DNA from: Lolium rigidum
Lineage: Eukaryota > Streptophyta > Magnoliopsida > Poales > Poaceae
Direction: 5' to 3'
DNA length: 64,000 nt
NCBI RefSeq assembly: GCF_022539505.1
Contig: NC_061514.1
Coordinates: 244,082,124 to 244,146,123 of the forward strand
Below the pieces are notes generated by a model. It was not told the DNA's origin. It was given only the letters and a program-made list of their open reading frames with translations, and made no database searches. A program made the position numbers and the translations under genes. Below are positions 12,241-23,582 of the stretch, piece after piece (position 1 is the first letter of the stretch; each line of letters opens with the position of its first letter).

Positions 12241-13428
12241 GTGGATGGTATTATGCGAAGATGTGTTCCCGAATATGAACAACAAGAGATATTGAGTAAG
12301 TGTCATGGTAGTGTTTATGGAGGACATCACGCCGGAGATAGAACCATACAAAAGGTTCTACAATCAGGTTTCTATTGGCCAACTCTCTTTAAAGATGCAA
12401 GAAAGTTTATTTTATCTTGTGATGAATTTCAAAGGGTTGGTAATATCTCCAGACGCAATGAAATGCCTATGAATTATACTCTTGTTATTGAACCATTCGA
12501 TTGTTGGGGATTTGACTTCATGGGACCTTTCCCTTCTTTAGAAGGTAACACTCATATACTTGTCGCTGTTGATTATGTTACTAAATGGGTGGAAGCCATA
12601 CCCACAAAAAGTGCTGATGGTGAGACCTCTTTAAGGATGCTTCTAGATATTATTTTTCCTAGATTTGGAGTTCCTAGATATCTCATGACTTATGGAGGTT
12701 CTCATTTTATTGATGGTGGTTTTAGAAAAACTCTTGCTAAATATGGTATTAATCATAGGATTGCTTCTGCTTATCATCCTCAAACTAGTGGGCAAGTAGA
12801 ATTATCAAATAGAGAAATTAAATCTATTTTGGAAAAGACCGTTAATAAAACTAGAAAAAATTGGGCTAGTAAGTTGAAGGAAGCACTATGGGCTTATAGA
12901 ACTGCTTATAAAAATCCTATGGGTATGTCACCTTATAAAATGGTTTATGGGAAAGCTTGTCATTTACCTTTAGAACTAGAGCACAAAGCTTATTGGGCTG
13001 TGAGAGAACTAAATAAAGATCCTAAACTTGCCGGTAAGAAAAGATTGCTACAATTGAGTTCTCTAGATGAATGGAGAAGTGAAGCTTATGAAAATGCTAA
13101 AAATTTTAAGGAGAAAGTTAAGAAATGGCACGATAGAAGAATTATCAAAAGAGAATTTAATGTTGGGGATAAAGTCCTATTGTATCGGTCTCGTCTCAGA
13201 TTTTTTGCAGGGAAATTGCTCTCAAAATGGGAAGGACCATATGTCATTGTGGAGGTGTATCGTTCAGGGGCAATTAAGATTGGTTCTCTGAAAGGTGATG
13301 CCACACAAGTAGTGAATGGACAAAGGCTCAAGCACTATATTTCTGGAGATTCTTATAATGAAGATGTTGATGTTATTCGAGTGGTGACTCCGGAAGCTTT
13401 CATCAAAGGTCAAATTGACGAGTTCTAA
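12241..13428 (+). pseudogene. Integrase of element A, catalytic Asp lost
   Basis: This encodes the enzyme that inserts retroelement DNA into the genome. A zinc-binding N-terminus is seen at about residues 20-65 (HGSVYGGHH then CDEFQ), followed by the rve catalytic core ([32 protein letters not shown]) and a C-terminal part without a chromodomain. Two key residues are changed relative to element C. The second catalytic Asp is Tyr at residue 151 (codon TAT at 12691), and a zinc-binding Cys is Phe at residue 63 (TTT at 12427). The frame is continuous with the RT ORF apart from the TAG at 12196. The protein should be inactive. Confidence 0.85.
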
Positions 13429-13570
13429 GAGTTCCACTTTGAATAGGTAATAGTTCTGGTAATAAAAAGTCCGCGTTTAACTTTCCGAACAATGTTTTTA
13501 CTATTTTTGGAAAATATGAAAAATTACGAGATCGAAACGGAGAGGAGGAGACGCACGAGGGCGTGCCCCC

Positions 13571-13760
13571 ATAGGCCGGCGCGGGCCCCATCCTGGCCGC
13601 GCCGCCCTATGAGGACGGCCCCTCGGTGTCCCACTCCAACTCTGGTTCGACCTGGTACTTTCCTTCTGTCGTGAAAATTTCGTCTATATAATCTCCCGGA
13701 CCCCTGGAGGTCCGTATATCGTTTTCTCGCCGTGTTTTGTTTCGACCTGTTTCTGTTCAG
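13571..13760 (+). promoter_or_regulatory. Candidate internal promoter behind pol (element A)
   Basis: A GC-rich hairpin (GGCGCGG paired with CCGCGCC, extended by ATAGG and CCTAT; 13571-13610) is followed by a strong TATA-like word CTATATAA at 13684-13691. A small hairpin (CGGACC with GGTCCG, 13697-13714) and the ATG of the extra ORF at 13761 come next. Element C has the same arrangement on the minus strand (47600-47768). Order and spacing resemble the hairpin-TATA arrangement in the LTR of element B. Promoter activity is inferred, not shown. Confidence 0.5.
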
Positions 13761-14201
13761 ATGTCGTCGCAAGGTTCATCCTCAGAAGATTATGCAATGC
13801 GTCGCGACCGTGAGCTCCTCCAGGATCTACATCAAGGAACTTTCGTTGGATGGCCGGAAGAGGAAAGGGTCGTGACAAGACGGAAAGAGATGGATGAGAG
13901 CGTCAAGGAGGAAGTAAAGAAGATGTCATCAATAGGGAGTAAGCCAATCTTGGTGGGATCGATTGACACTCGACGTTCTTTTTCTCATAACTTGCAGGGA
14001 CCTTTACCACCTGCTCCTAGCCTCAACTCTTTCCCTGCTATGGAGGAGGCTCTTCGGGTTACCGATGAGTTTTGTGATCAATACCGTGTTCCGAGAAGGG
14101 AAGTGGAGATACTTCAAGAAGAGAACAACCGACTTCGCAGAATGCTAGAGCAATTCCTCACTCCCATCAGGGTCGTTCCACCATCACCACCGAAGGAGTA
14201 A
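13761..14201 (+). CDS. Extra ORF downstream of pol (element A)
   Basis: This is a 146-codon frame starting MSSQGSSSEDYAMRRDRELL and ending PPSPPKE. It is charged and has no signal peptide or membrane segment. Residues about 100-130 (REVEILQEENNRLRRMLEQFL) have leucine spacing that could form a short coiled coil. It sits where some Athila-like elements carry an env-like ORF, but nothing here looks like an envelope protein. Element C has a related reading frame in the same place that differs through most of its length. I do not recognise the function; a nucleic-acid-binding or assembly accessory is only a guess. Confidence 0.5.
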   Translation: MSSQGSSSEDYAMRRDRELLQDLHQGTFVGWPEEERVVTRRKEMDESVKEEVKKMSSIGSKPILVGSIDTRRSFSHNLQGPLPPAPSLNSFPAMEEALRVTDEFCDQYRVPRREVEILQEENNRLRRMLEQFLTPIRVVPPSPPKE

Positions 14202-15984
14202 TTCATCATTGGTATTGGCACCCCCTTTGTTTGTTCCAAGCTTGGGGGGTGCCGCGGTATCACATCATCACTATCTTTTATCTTTTTACTATCAAGTAGT
14301 GTCATATCATGAGTAGGGAAGTTATCATATAAGATGGGTTGCAGTATGGAAGTATCTCTCTTTTAGTTGGTTATCTATGTATCCCTTGGTGTGAGTTATC
14401 GTTATGGAATATTAATGAGAAGTATTTTCATTTACATATTGCACATCTTATTTTAGTTTGCAATCTCTATTATATGATTGATCTTGTTGTTAGTATTGGT
14501 ATCACTTTGGGAGCATTGAGTAATCTATTTGGTTTTGGCAAACTTAGCATTGGTCAATAGCAACAACACTATGAGTTTAAGTAGAAAAGAGGAAATACAT
14601 GTAGATATGTTGTTATCTTTCTTTCTTGTCAGCTATGAGCTTAGTATTCTGAAGTTGAAATTATTTGTGCTTACAAGAATATGCATGATTGTTTCTATCA
14701 CATGTATATTTGTTTGCTTCTCTCAACTCTTATGCTTGCTAACCAACCTTGCTAGCCAAAGACCTGTACTGAGAGGGAATGCTTCTCGTGCATCCAAACC
14801 CTTAAACCAAACCTATGCCGTCAGTGTCCACCATAACTACCTACTATGTGGTATTTCCCTGCCATTCCAAGTAAATACTTCATGTGCTACCTTTAAACAA
14901 TTCAAAATTTATTACCTCTTATTTGTGTCAATGTTTTATAGCTCATGAGGAAGTATGTGGTGTTTTACCTTTCAATCTTGTTGGGCAACTTTCATTAACG
15001 GACTAGTGGCTTCATCCACTTATCCAATAATTTTGCAAAAAGAGCTGGCAACGGGGTTCCCAACCCCAATTAATTAACTTTCATTAATAATTCTCTTCAC
15101 GTGTTTTGCCCTGATTCATCAGTAAGCAACTTAATTTTGCAATAGACACTCCTCCATGGTATGTGAAATTTTGGAAGGCACCCGAGGATTCGGTTAGCCA
15201 TGGCTTGTGAAAGCAAAGGTTGGGAGGAGTGTCATCCTTAAATAAACTAAAGTACATGTGTAAACAAAAGAGAAGAGGGATGATCTGCCTTGCTGGTAGA
15301 GATAACGTCCTTCATGGGAGCCGCTCTTTGGAAGTCTGTTTGGCAAGGGGGTTAGAGTACCCACTACCATTCGTTGACAACAACAAACACCTCTCAAACT
15401 TTACTTTTATGCTCTCTATATGATTTCAAAACTTAAAAAGCTCTAGCACATGATCTAATCCCTGCTTCCCTCTGTGAAGGGCCCATCTTTTACTTTTATG
15501 TTGAGTCAGTAAACCTATTTCCCTCTATCTTAAGCAAGCAATCGAGTTGTTGTGATCAAACCATTTATATTGTGATCTACTTAATCATGCCTTTTACTCT
15601 TTCTTGTTTAATACAAGTTTTATCCGAATGAATATAGCTTTGAAGGTTATCAATGATTATGAGGAGATTATTATGATTGAGTATGCAAGTTTCGCTATAT
15701 AAGCTTTAATATAAGAACGCTGCTCGATAGATAAGTACAATATGTTAATTGTTCTTTGACCAAGAACGAAGTTTGCCATCACCAACTATGATTTCCTATG
15801 CACCTTTATTTGTGATTTCCTTCTACTTGTTTCAAGTTGAATCATATGAGGAAGTTATGCACTAGAATGTTTTGTGTGAATCAATATGATGCTTCTTGTC
15901 CGTATTTTATTTATCGACTCTTCACTCCATAAACATGTGGTCTTGTTTACTGAGTTCAGTTTCGCTTGGGGACAAGCGAAGTCT
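14202..15984 (+). other. Long 3' noncoding region of element A
   Basis: There is no supported gene. The region contains an internal polypurine-like motif AAGCTTGGGGGG at 14238-14249, directly after the extra ORF. It also holds two tracts that are conserved in elements B, C and D: block 1 at 14748-14898, including the small hairpin GAGAGGGAATGCTTCTC at 14771-14787, and block 2 at 15421-15545. Confidence 0.7.
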
Positions 15985-15999
15985 AAGCTTGGGGGGAGT
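15985..15999 (+). promoter_or_regulatory. Polypurine tract of element A
   Basis: AAGCTTGGGGGGAGT directly precedes the 3' LTR start TGATACG at 16000. It is the expected primer site for plus-strand DNA synthesis. Confidence 0.8.
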
Positions 16000-17003
16000 T
16001 GATACGTCCATTTTACATCACTATTTTATATCATAATTTACTGTTATTCATTGATATATTTCATATTTAGAGATGATAGTTATGTTATTTCACCTATTTT
16101 GCATGTTTCATGATTATTGGAGAATCACTCACCGGAGTCAGGATTCTGCTGGAAAAAGCACCGTCAGAATGCAATATTTGTGAAGATCAACAATTGACGG
16201 AAATTACACCGAAGATCTTATTTTTCCAGAAGAATGAGCCAGCCAGAAGGAGGAGCCGAGGAGGGCCGCCATGGGCCCCCCCATAGGCCGGCGCGGGCCC
16301 TGCCCTGGCCGCGCCGCCTTGTGGGGAGGGGGCCCACAGCCCCTCTCGGCCGTGTCTCTTTCGCGTACTTCATCTACCCGAAACCTAAGGTGCGGGGAAT
16401 AATCGTGAGGAGACACAGCCGCCTCTGCGGGGCGGAAAACACCAGAGAGAAAAGAGCTCTCCGGCAGGCTGAAATCCGCCTGGGAAATTCCCTCCCGGAG
16501 GGGGAAATCGACGCCATCGTCACCGTCATCGAGCTGGACTTTCATTGGGATCATCATCACCATCATCTCCACCACCGTCACCGTCATCTCCACCGCTGCA
16601 CCTCTTCACCGCTGTAACATCTAGGGTTGAATCTTGATTGTTTCATAGGGGAAACTCTCCCGGTATTGATTACTCCTTGTTGTTGATGCTATTGAGTGAA
16701 ACCGTTGAACCAAGGTTTATGTTCAGATTGTTATTCATCATCATATCACCTCTGATCATGTTCCATATGATGTCTCGTGAGTAGTTCGTTTAGTTCTTGA
16801 GGACATGGGTGAAGTCTAAATGTTAGTAGTGAACTATGTTGAGTAATATTCAATGGTTTGATATTTAAGTTGTGGTGTTATTCTTCTAGTGGTGTCATGT
16901 GAACGTCGACTACATGATACTTCACCTTTATGGGCCTAGGGGAATACATCTTGTATTCGTTTGCTAATTGTGGGGTTGCCGGAGTGACAACAACCTGAAC
17001 CCC
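16000..17003 (+). repeat. 3' LTR of element A, first part
   Basis: This matches 7123 to about 8127 of the 5' LTR, including the GC-rich hairpin (16283-16319). It is cut at 17003 by element B; the last five bases ACCCC (16999-17003) are repeated at 25167-25171. The remainder of this LTR is at 25172-25678. Confidence 0.92.
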
Positions 17004-18594
17004 TGATACGTCTCCGACGTATCGATAATTTCTTATGTTCCATGCCACATTATTGATGATATCTACATGTTTTATGCATACTTTATGTCGTATTTATGCA
17101 TTTTCCGACACTAACCTATTAACGAGATGCCGAAGAGCCGCTTGCTCGTTTTCTCGCTATTTTTGGTTTCGTAAATCCTAGTAAGGAAATATTCTCGGAA
17201 TTGGACGAAATCAACGCCCGGGGTCCTATTTTGCCACGAAGCTTCCGGAAGACCGAGGGAGAGTCGAAGTGGGGCCACGAGGTGGCGACACACCAGGGCG
17301 GCGCGGCCCAAGCCCTGGCCGCGCCGGCCTGTTGTGTGGGCCCCTCGTGACACCCCTTTACCTGCCCTTCCGCCTACATATAGCCTTCATCGCGAAACCC
17401 CCAGTACCGAGAGCCACGATACGGAAAACCTTCCAGAGACGCCGCCGCCAATCCCATCTCGGGGGATTCAGGAGATCGCCTCCGGCACCCTGCCGGAGAG
17501 GGGAATCATCTCCCGGAGGACTCTTCACCGCCATGGTCGCCTCCGGAGTGATGAGTGAGTAGTTCACCCCTGGACTATGGGTCCATAGCAGTAGCTAGAT
17601 GGTCATCTTCTCCTTATGTGCTTCATTGTCGGATCTTGTGAGCTGACTAACATGATCAAGATCATCTATCTGTAATTCTATATGTTGTGTTTGTCGGGAT
17701 CCGATGGATAGAGAATACTATGTTATGTTGATTATCAATCTATTACCTATGTGTTGTTTATGATCTTGCATGCTCTCCGTTATTAGTAGAGGCTCTGGCC
17801 AAGTTTTTACTCTTAACTCCAAGAGGGAGTATTTATGCTCGATAGTGGGTTCATGCCTCCATTAAATCTGGGACGAGTGACAGAAAGTTCTAAGGTTGTG
17901 GATGTGTTGTTGCCACTAGGGATAAAACATTGATGCTATGTCCGAGGATGTAGTTATTGATTACATTACGCACCATACTTAATGCAATTGTCTGTTGTTT
18001 GCAACTCAATACTGGAAGGGGTTCGGATGATAACCTGAAGGTGGACTTTTTAGGCATAGATGCATGCTGGATAGCGGTCTATGTACTTTGTCGTAACGCC
18101 CAATTAAATCTCACTATACTCATCATATCATGTATGTGCATGGTCATGCCCTCTCTATTTGTCAATTGCCCGACTGTAATTTGTTCACTCAACATGCTAT
18201 TTATCTTATGGGAGAGACACCTCTAGTGAACTGTGGACCCCGGTCCATTCTTTTACATTGAATATAATCTACTGCAATACTTGTTCTACTGTTTTCTGCA
18301 AACAATCATCATCCACACTATACATCTAATCCTTTGTTACAGCAAGCCGGTGAGATTGACAACCTCACTGTTTCGTTGGGGCAAAGTACTTTGGTTGTGT
18401 TGTGCAGGTTCCACGTTGGCGCCGGAATCCCTGGTGTTGCGCCGCACTACATCCCGCTGCCATCAACCTTCAATGTGCTTCTTGGCTCCTCCTGGTTCGA
18501 TAAACCTTGGTTTCTTTCTGAGGGAAAACTTGCCGCTGTACGCATCACACCTTCCTCTTGGGGTTCCCAACGGACGCGTGCTGTACGCGCATCA
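17004..18594 (+). repeat. 5' LTR of element B
   Basis: This 1591-bp LTR begins TGATACGTCTCCGACG and ends GTACGCGCATCA. A GC-rich hairpin at 17297-17329 is followed about 50 bp later by a TATA-like ACATATAG at 17376-17383, which marks the likely transcription start region. Confidence 0.9.
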
Positions 18595-18605
18595 AGCATT
18601 TTTTC

Positions 18606-18623
18606 TGGCGCCGTTGCCGGGGA
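18606..18623 (+). promoter_or_regulatory. Primer binding site, tRNA-Asp type (element B)
   Basis: TGGCGCCGTTGCCGGGGA lies 11 bp downstream of the 5' LTR and is identical to the site of element A. Confidence 0.85.
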
Positions 18624-18848
18624 GATCAAGACACGCTGCAAGGGGAGTCTCCACAATCCAATCTCTTTACTTTGTTTTTGTCTTGCTTTATTTTATTTAC
18701 TACTTTGTTTGCTGCATTATATCAAAACACAAAAAAATTAGTTGCTAGCTTTACTTTATTTACTGTCTTGCACTCTATATCAAAAACACAAAAAAAAATA
18801 GTTACTTGCATTTATTTTATCTAGTTTGCTTTATTTACTACTGCTAAA

Positions 18849-20982
18849 ATGGCCACTCCTGAAAACACTAAGTTGTGTGACTTCACAACCACAAATAATA
18901 ATGATTTCTTATGCACACCTATTGCTCCACCTGCTACTACAACAGAATTCTTTGAAATTAAACCTGCTCTACTGAATCTTGTTATGCGAGAGCAATTTTC
19001 TGGTGTTAGTTCTGATGATGCTGCTGCCCATCTCAATAACTTTGTTGAATTGTGTGAAGTGCAAAAGTATAAAGATGTAGATGGTTACATTATAAAGTTA
19101 AAATTGTTTCCTTTCTCATTAAGAGGAAGAGCTAAAGATTGGTTGCTATCTTTGCCTAAGAATAGTATTGATTCATGGACTAAATGCAAGGATGCTTTTA
19201 TTGGTAGATATTATCCCCCTGCTAAAATTATATCTTTGAGGAGTAGTATAATGAATTTTAAACAATTGGATAATGAGCATGTTGCACAAGCTTGGGAAAG
19301 AATGAAATCTTTGGCTAAAAATTGCCCAACCCATGGACCGACTACTTGGATGATCATCCAAACCTTTTATGCAGGATCGAACTTTTCTTCGCGGAACCTA
19401 TTGGATTCAGCTGCTGGAGGTACCTTTATGTCCATCACTCTTGGTGAAGCAACAAAGCTCCTTGATAATATGATGATTAATTACTCTGAATGGCACACGG
19501 AAAGAGCTCCACAAGGTAAGAAGGTAAATTCTGTCGAAGAAACCTCTTCCTTGAGTGATAAGATTGATGCTGTTATGTCTATGCTTGTGAATGATAGGAC
19601 AAATGTTGATCCTAATAATGTTCCGTTAGCTTCATTGGTTGCTCAAAAAGAACATGTTGATGTGAATTTCATTCAAAATAACAATTACAATAATTCTAGG
19701 CCATATCCTGCTAATGGTAACTCTTCACCTAATGAGGAAAAGATGTTAGAAATTGAAAGATCCACCAAGAGCTTTATGCAATCACAATATGAGCAAAATA
19801 AATTGTTTACTAAAACTATGAATCAACAATCTACCTTGTTGAAGAATATAGTAAATCAACTTGAAAATCTGAATATGGAGATTTCTGGGTTGCAAACTAA
19901 ACTTGCAAATGCTGAAAACCGAATCTCATACATGTCTGCGTCACAATCTTCTTTAATTAATAAAATGCCTGCTAAACCTGAGGATATTGAAAATAAAATT
20001 GTTACTACAGCAAATGCCATCCAAGTTAGAATTAATGAGAATATAAGATTGATGGCCGAATTGCATGCTAGGTGGGAAAGAGAAGAAAATGAAAAACTAG
20101 CTAAAGAGAATAATGTAGCTAAAGTTTGGACTATTACCACCACTAGCAATGCTAATGCTTCACATGTTGCTGCACCTTCTACTAATAATGGTAAAATAAT
20201 TGGTGTTGTCAATGTTTCCACTCCTAATACAAAGCGTGCAAAATTGCCTGAAACTGCTAAAACTGCTGAAATTGCCTGTGATAAAACTGCTGAAATTTTT
20301 TCCAACATTGGGGATGATGATCCCATTGCTTTAGACTATAATGGTTTGGATTTTGATGATTTCCACATCTCTGAAGTTATAAAGTTCTTACAAAAACTTG
20401 CTACGAGTCCTAATGCTAGTGCTATAAACTTGGCTTTCACAAAACATATTACAAATGCTCTCATAAAAGCTAGAGAAGAGAAACTAGAACGTGAAGCTTC
20501 TATTCCTAGAAAGCTAGAAGATGGTTGGGAGCCCATCATTAAGATGAAGGTCAATGACTTTGATTGTAATGCTTTATGTGATCTTGGTGCAAGTATTTCC
20601 GTTATGCCTAAGAAAATTTATAATATGCTTGACTTGCCACCATTGAAAAATTGTTATTTGGATGTTAATCTTGTTGATAATGCTATAAAGAAACCTTTGG
20701 GGAGAGTTGATAATGTTCGCATTACCGTTAACAATAACCTTGTCCCCGTTGATTTTGTTGTCTTGGATATTGAATGCAATGCATCTTGTCCCATTATATT
20801 GGGAAGACCTTTTCTTCGAACTCGTTGGAGCTATCATTGATATGAAGGAAGGTAATATTAAATATCAATTTCCTCTCAAGAAAGGTATGGAACACTTCCC
20901 TAGAAAGAGAATGAAGTTACCATTTGATTCTATTATTATAACAAGTTATGATGTTGATACTTCGTCTCTTGATAATACTTGA
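18849..20982 (+). pseudogene. gag-protease of element B
   Basis: The main frame (18849-20840) starts MATPENTKLCDFTT. A Retrotrans_gag region lies at about residues 45-200 (FVELCEVQKYKDVDG, FSLRGRAKDWLLSLP, FIGRYYPPAKI, FKQLDNEHVAQAWERMK). A heptad-like coiled-coil segment follows (about 335-360; LKNIVNQLENLNMEISG). The C-terminus is a protease-like domain with CDLGASISVMPKKIY and CPIILGRPFL. One extra base near 20823 shifts the frame just after RPFLRT; the original tail continues in another frame to 20982 (EGNIKYQFPLKKGM to SSLDNT). Compared with element D it lacks a short Asn/Gly/Tyr-rich stretch. The protein would form particles; no polymerase is attached. Confidence 0.85.
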
Positions 20983-23568
20983 TATACACTTTCTGCGCCT
21001 AGCTGAAAGGCGTTAAAGAAAAGCGCTTATGGGAGACAACCCATGTTTTTACTACAGTATTTTTGTTTTATATTTGAGTCTTGGAAGTTGTTTACTACTG
21101 TAGAAACCTCTCCTTATCTTAGTTTTGTGCATTGTTGTGCCAAGTAAAGTCGTTGATAGTAAGGTTCATACTAGATTTGGATTACTCGCGCGAAACAGCA
21201 TTTCTTTGCTGTCACGAATTTCGACCTGCCTCTCTGTAGGTAGGTCAGAAAAATATGCCAATTTACGTGCGTGATCCTCAGATATGTACGCAACTTTCTT
21301 CAATTTGAGCATTTTCATTTGAGCAAGTCTGGTGCCTCAATAAAATCCGTCTTTACGGACTGTTCTGTTTTGACAGATTCTGCATTTTATTTCGCATTGC
21401 CTCTTTTGCTATGGTGGATGAATTTCTTTGTTCCATTAATGTCCAGTAGCTTTGTGCAATGTCCGAAGTGTTAAGAATGATTATGTCACCTCTGAACATG
21501 TGAATTTTTATTGTGCACTAACCCTCTAATGAGTTGTTTCGAGTTTGGTGTGGAGGAAGTTTTCAAGGATCAAGAGAGGGAGATGATACAATATGATCAA
21601 GGAGAGTGAAAGCTCTAAGCTTGGGGATGCCCCGGTGGTTCACCCCTGCATATTTTAAGAAGACTCAAGCGTCTAAGCTTGGGGATGCCCAAGGCATCCC
21701 CTTCTTCATCGACAACATTATCAGGTTCCTCCCCTGAAAGTACATTTTTATTCCATCACATCTTATGTGCTTTGCTTGGAGCGTCGGTTTGTTTTTGTTT
21801 TTGTTTTTGTTTTGTTTGAATAAAATGGATCCTAGCATTCCTTGTGTGGGAGAGAGACACGCTCCGCTGTTGCATATGGACAAATATGTCCTTAGGCTTT
21901 ACTCATAGTATTCATGGCGAAGGTTGAATCTTCTTCGTTAAATTGTTATATGGTTGGAATCGGGAAATGCTACATGTAGTAATTCTAAAATGTCTTGAAT
22001 AATTTGATACTTGGCAATTGTTGTGCTCATGTTTAAGATCTTGCATCATATACTTTGCACCCATTAATGAAGAAATACATAGAGCTTGCTAAAATTTGGT
22101 TTGCATATTTGGTCTCTCTAAAGTCTAGATAATTTCTAGTATTGAGTTTGAACAACAAGGAAGACGGTGTAGAGTCTTATAATGTTTACAATATGTCTTT
22201 TATGTGAGTTTTGCTGCACCGGTTCATCCTTGTGTTTGTTTCAAATAACCTTGCTAGCCTAAACCTTGTATCGAGAGGGAATACTTCTCATGCATCCAAA
22301 ATCCTTGAGCCAACCACTATGCCATTTGTGTCCACCATACCTACCTACTACATGGTATTTCTCCGCCATTCCAAAGTAAATTGCTTGAGTGCTACCTTTA
22401 AAATTTCCATTCTTTACCTTTGCAATATATAGCTCATGGGACAAATAGCTTAAAAACTATTGTGGTATTGAATATGTACTTATGCACTTTATATCTTATT
22501 AAGTTGCTTGTTGTGCGATAACCATGTTCCTGGGGACGCCATCAACTACTCTTTGTTGAATATCATGTGAGTTGCTATGCATGTCCGTCTTGTCTGAAGT
22601 AAGGGAGATTTACCACTCATTTAATGGTTAGAGCATGCATATTGTTAGAGAAGAACATTGGGCCGCTAACTAAAGCCATGAATCATGGTGGAAGTTTCAG
22701 TTTTGGACATATATCCTCAATCTCATATGAGAACATTAATTGTTGCTACATGCTTATGCATTAAAGAGGAGTCCATTATCTCGTTGTCTATGTTGTCCCG
22801 GTATGGATGTCTAAGTTGAGAATAATCAAAAGCGAGAAATCCAAATGCGAGCTTTCTCCTTAGACCTTTGTACAGGCGGCATAGAGGTACGCCTTTGTGA
22901 CACTTGGTTAAAACATGTGTATTGCGATAATCCCGGTAATCCGAGCTAATTAGGACAAGGTGCGGGCACTATTAGTATACTATGCATGAGGCTTGCAACT
23001 TGTAAGATATAATTTACATGATACATATGCTTTATTACTACCGTTGACAAAATTGTTTCTTGTTTTCAAAACCAAAGCTCTAGCACAAATATAGCAATCA
23101 ATGCTTCCTCTCGCGAAGGGCCTTTCTTTTACTTTTATGTTGAGTCGAGTTCACCTATTTCTCTCCACCTCAAGAAGCAAACACTTGTGTGAACTGTGCA
23201 TTGATTCCTACATACTTGCATATTGCACTTGTTATATTACTTTACATTGACAATATCCATGAGATATACATGTTACAAGTTGAAAGCAACCGCTGAAACT
23301 TAATCTTCCTTTGTGTTGCTTCAATACCTTTACTTTGATTTATTGCTTTATGAGTTAACTCTTATGCAAGACTTATTGATGCTTGTCTTGAAAGTACTAT
23401 TCATGAAAAGTCTTTGCTTTATGATTCATTTGTTTACTCATGTCATTACCATTGTTTTAATCGCTGCATTCATTACATATGCTTACAATAGTATGATCAA
23501 GGTTATGATGGCATGTCACTCCAGAAATTATCTTTGTTATCGTTTACCTGCTCGGGACGAGCAGAACT
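20983..23568 (+). other. Long 3' noncoding region of element B
   Basis: No RT or integrase motif occurs in any frame. The region contains two internal AAGCTTGGGGATGC motifs (21617-21630 and 21675-21688). The second is part of a 9-bp-stem hairpin, GGGGATGCC with GGCATCCCC (21681-21701). Conserved block 1 is at 22250-22403 (hairpin GAGAGGGAATACTTCTC at 22273-22289) and block 2 at 23061-23185. Confidence 0.7.
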
Positions 23569-23582
23569 AAGCTTGGGGATGC
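23569..23582 (+). promoter_or_regulatory. Polypurine tract of element B
   Basis: AAGCTTGGGGATGC directly precedes the 3' LTR start at 23583. Confidence 0.8.

Noticed and set aside
13761..14201. Envelope-like protein in element A
   Set aside because: No signal peptide, membrane segment or cysteine pattern; only a possible short coiled coil.
20983..23568. Hidden pol in element B
   Set aside because: No RT, RNase H or integrase motif in any frame, and the same region in element D also lacks them.
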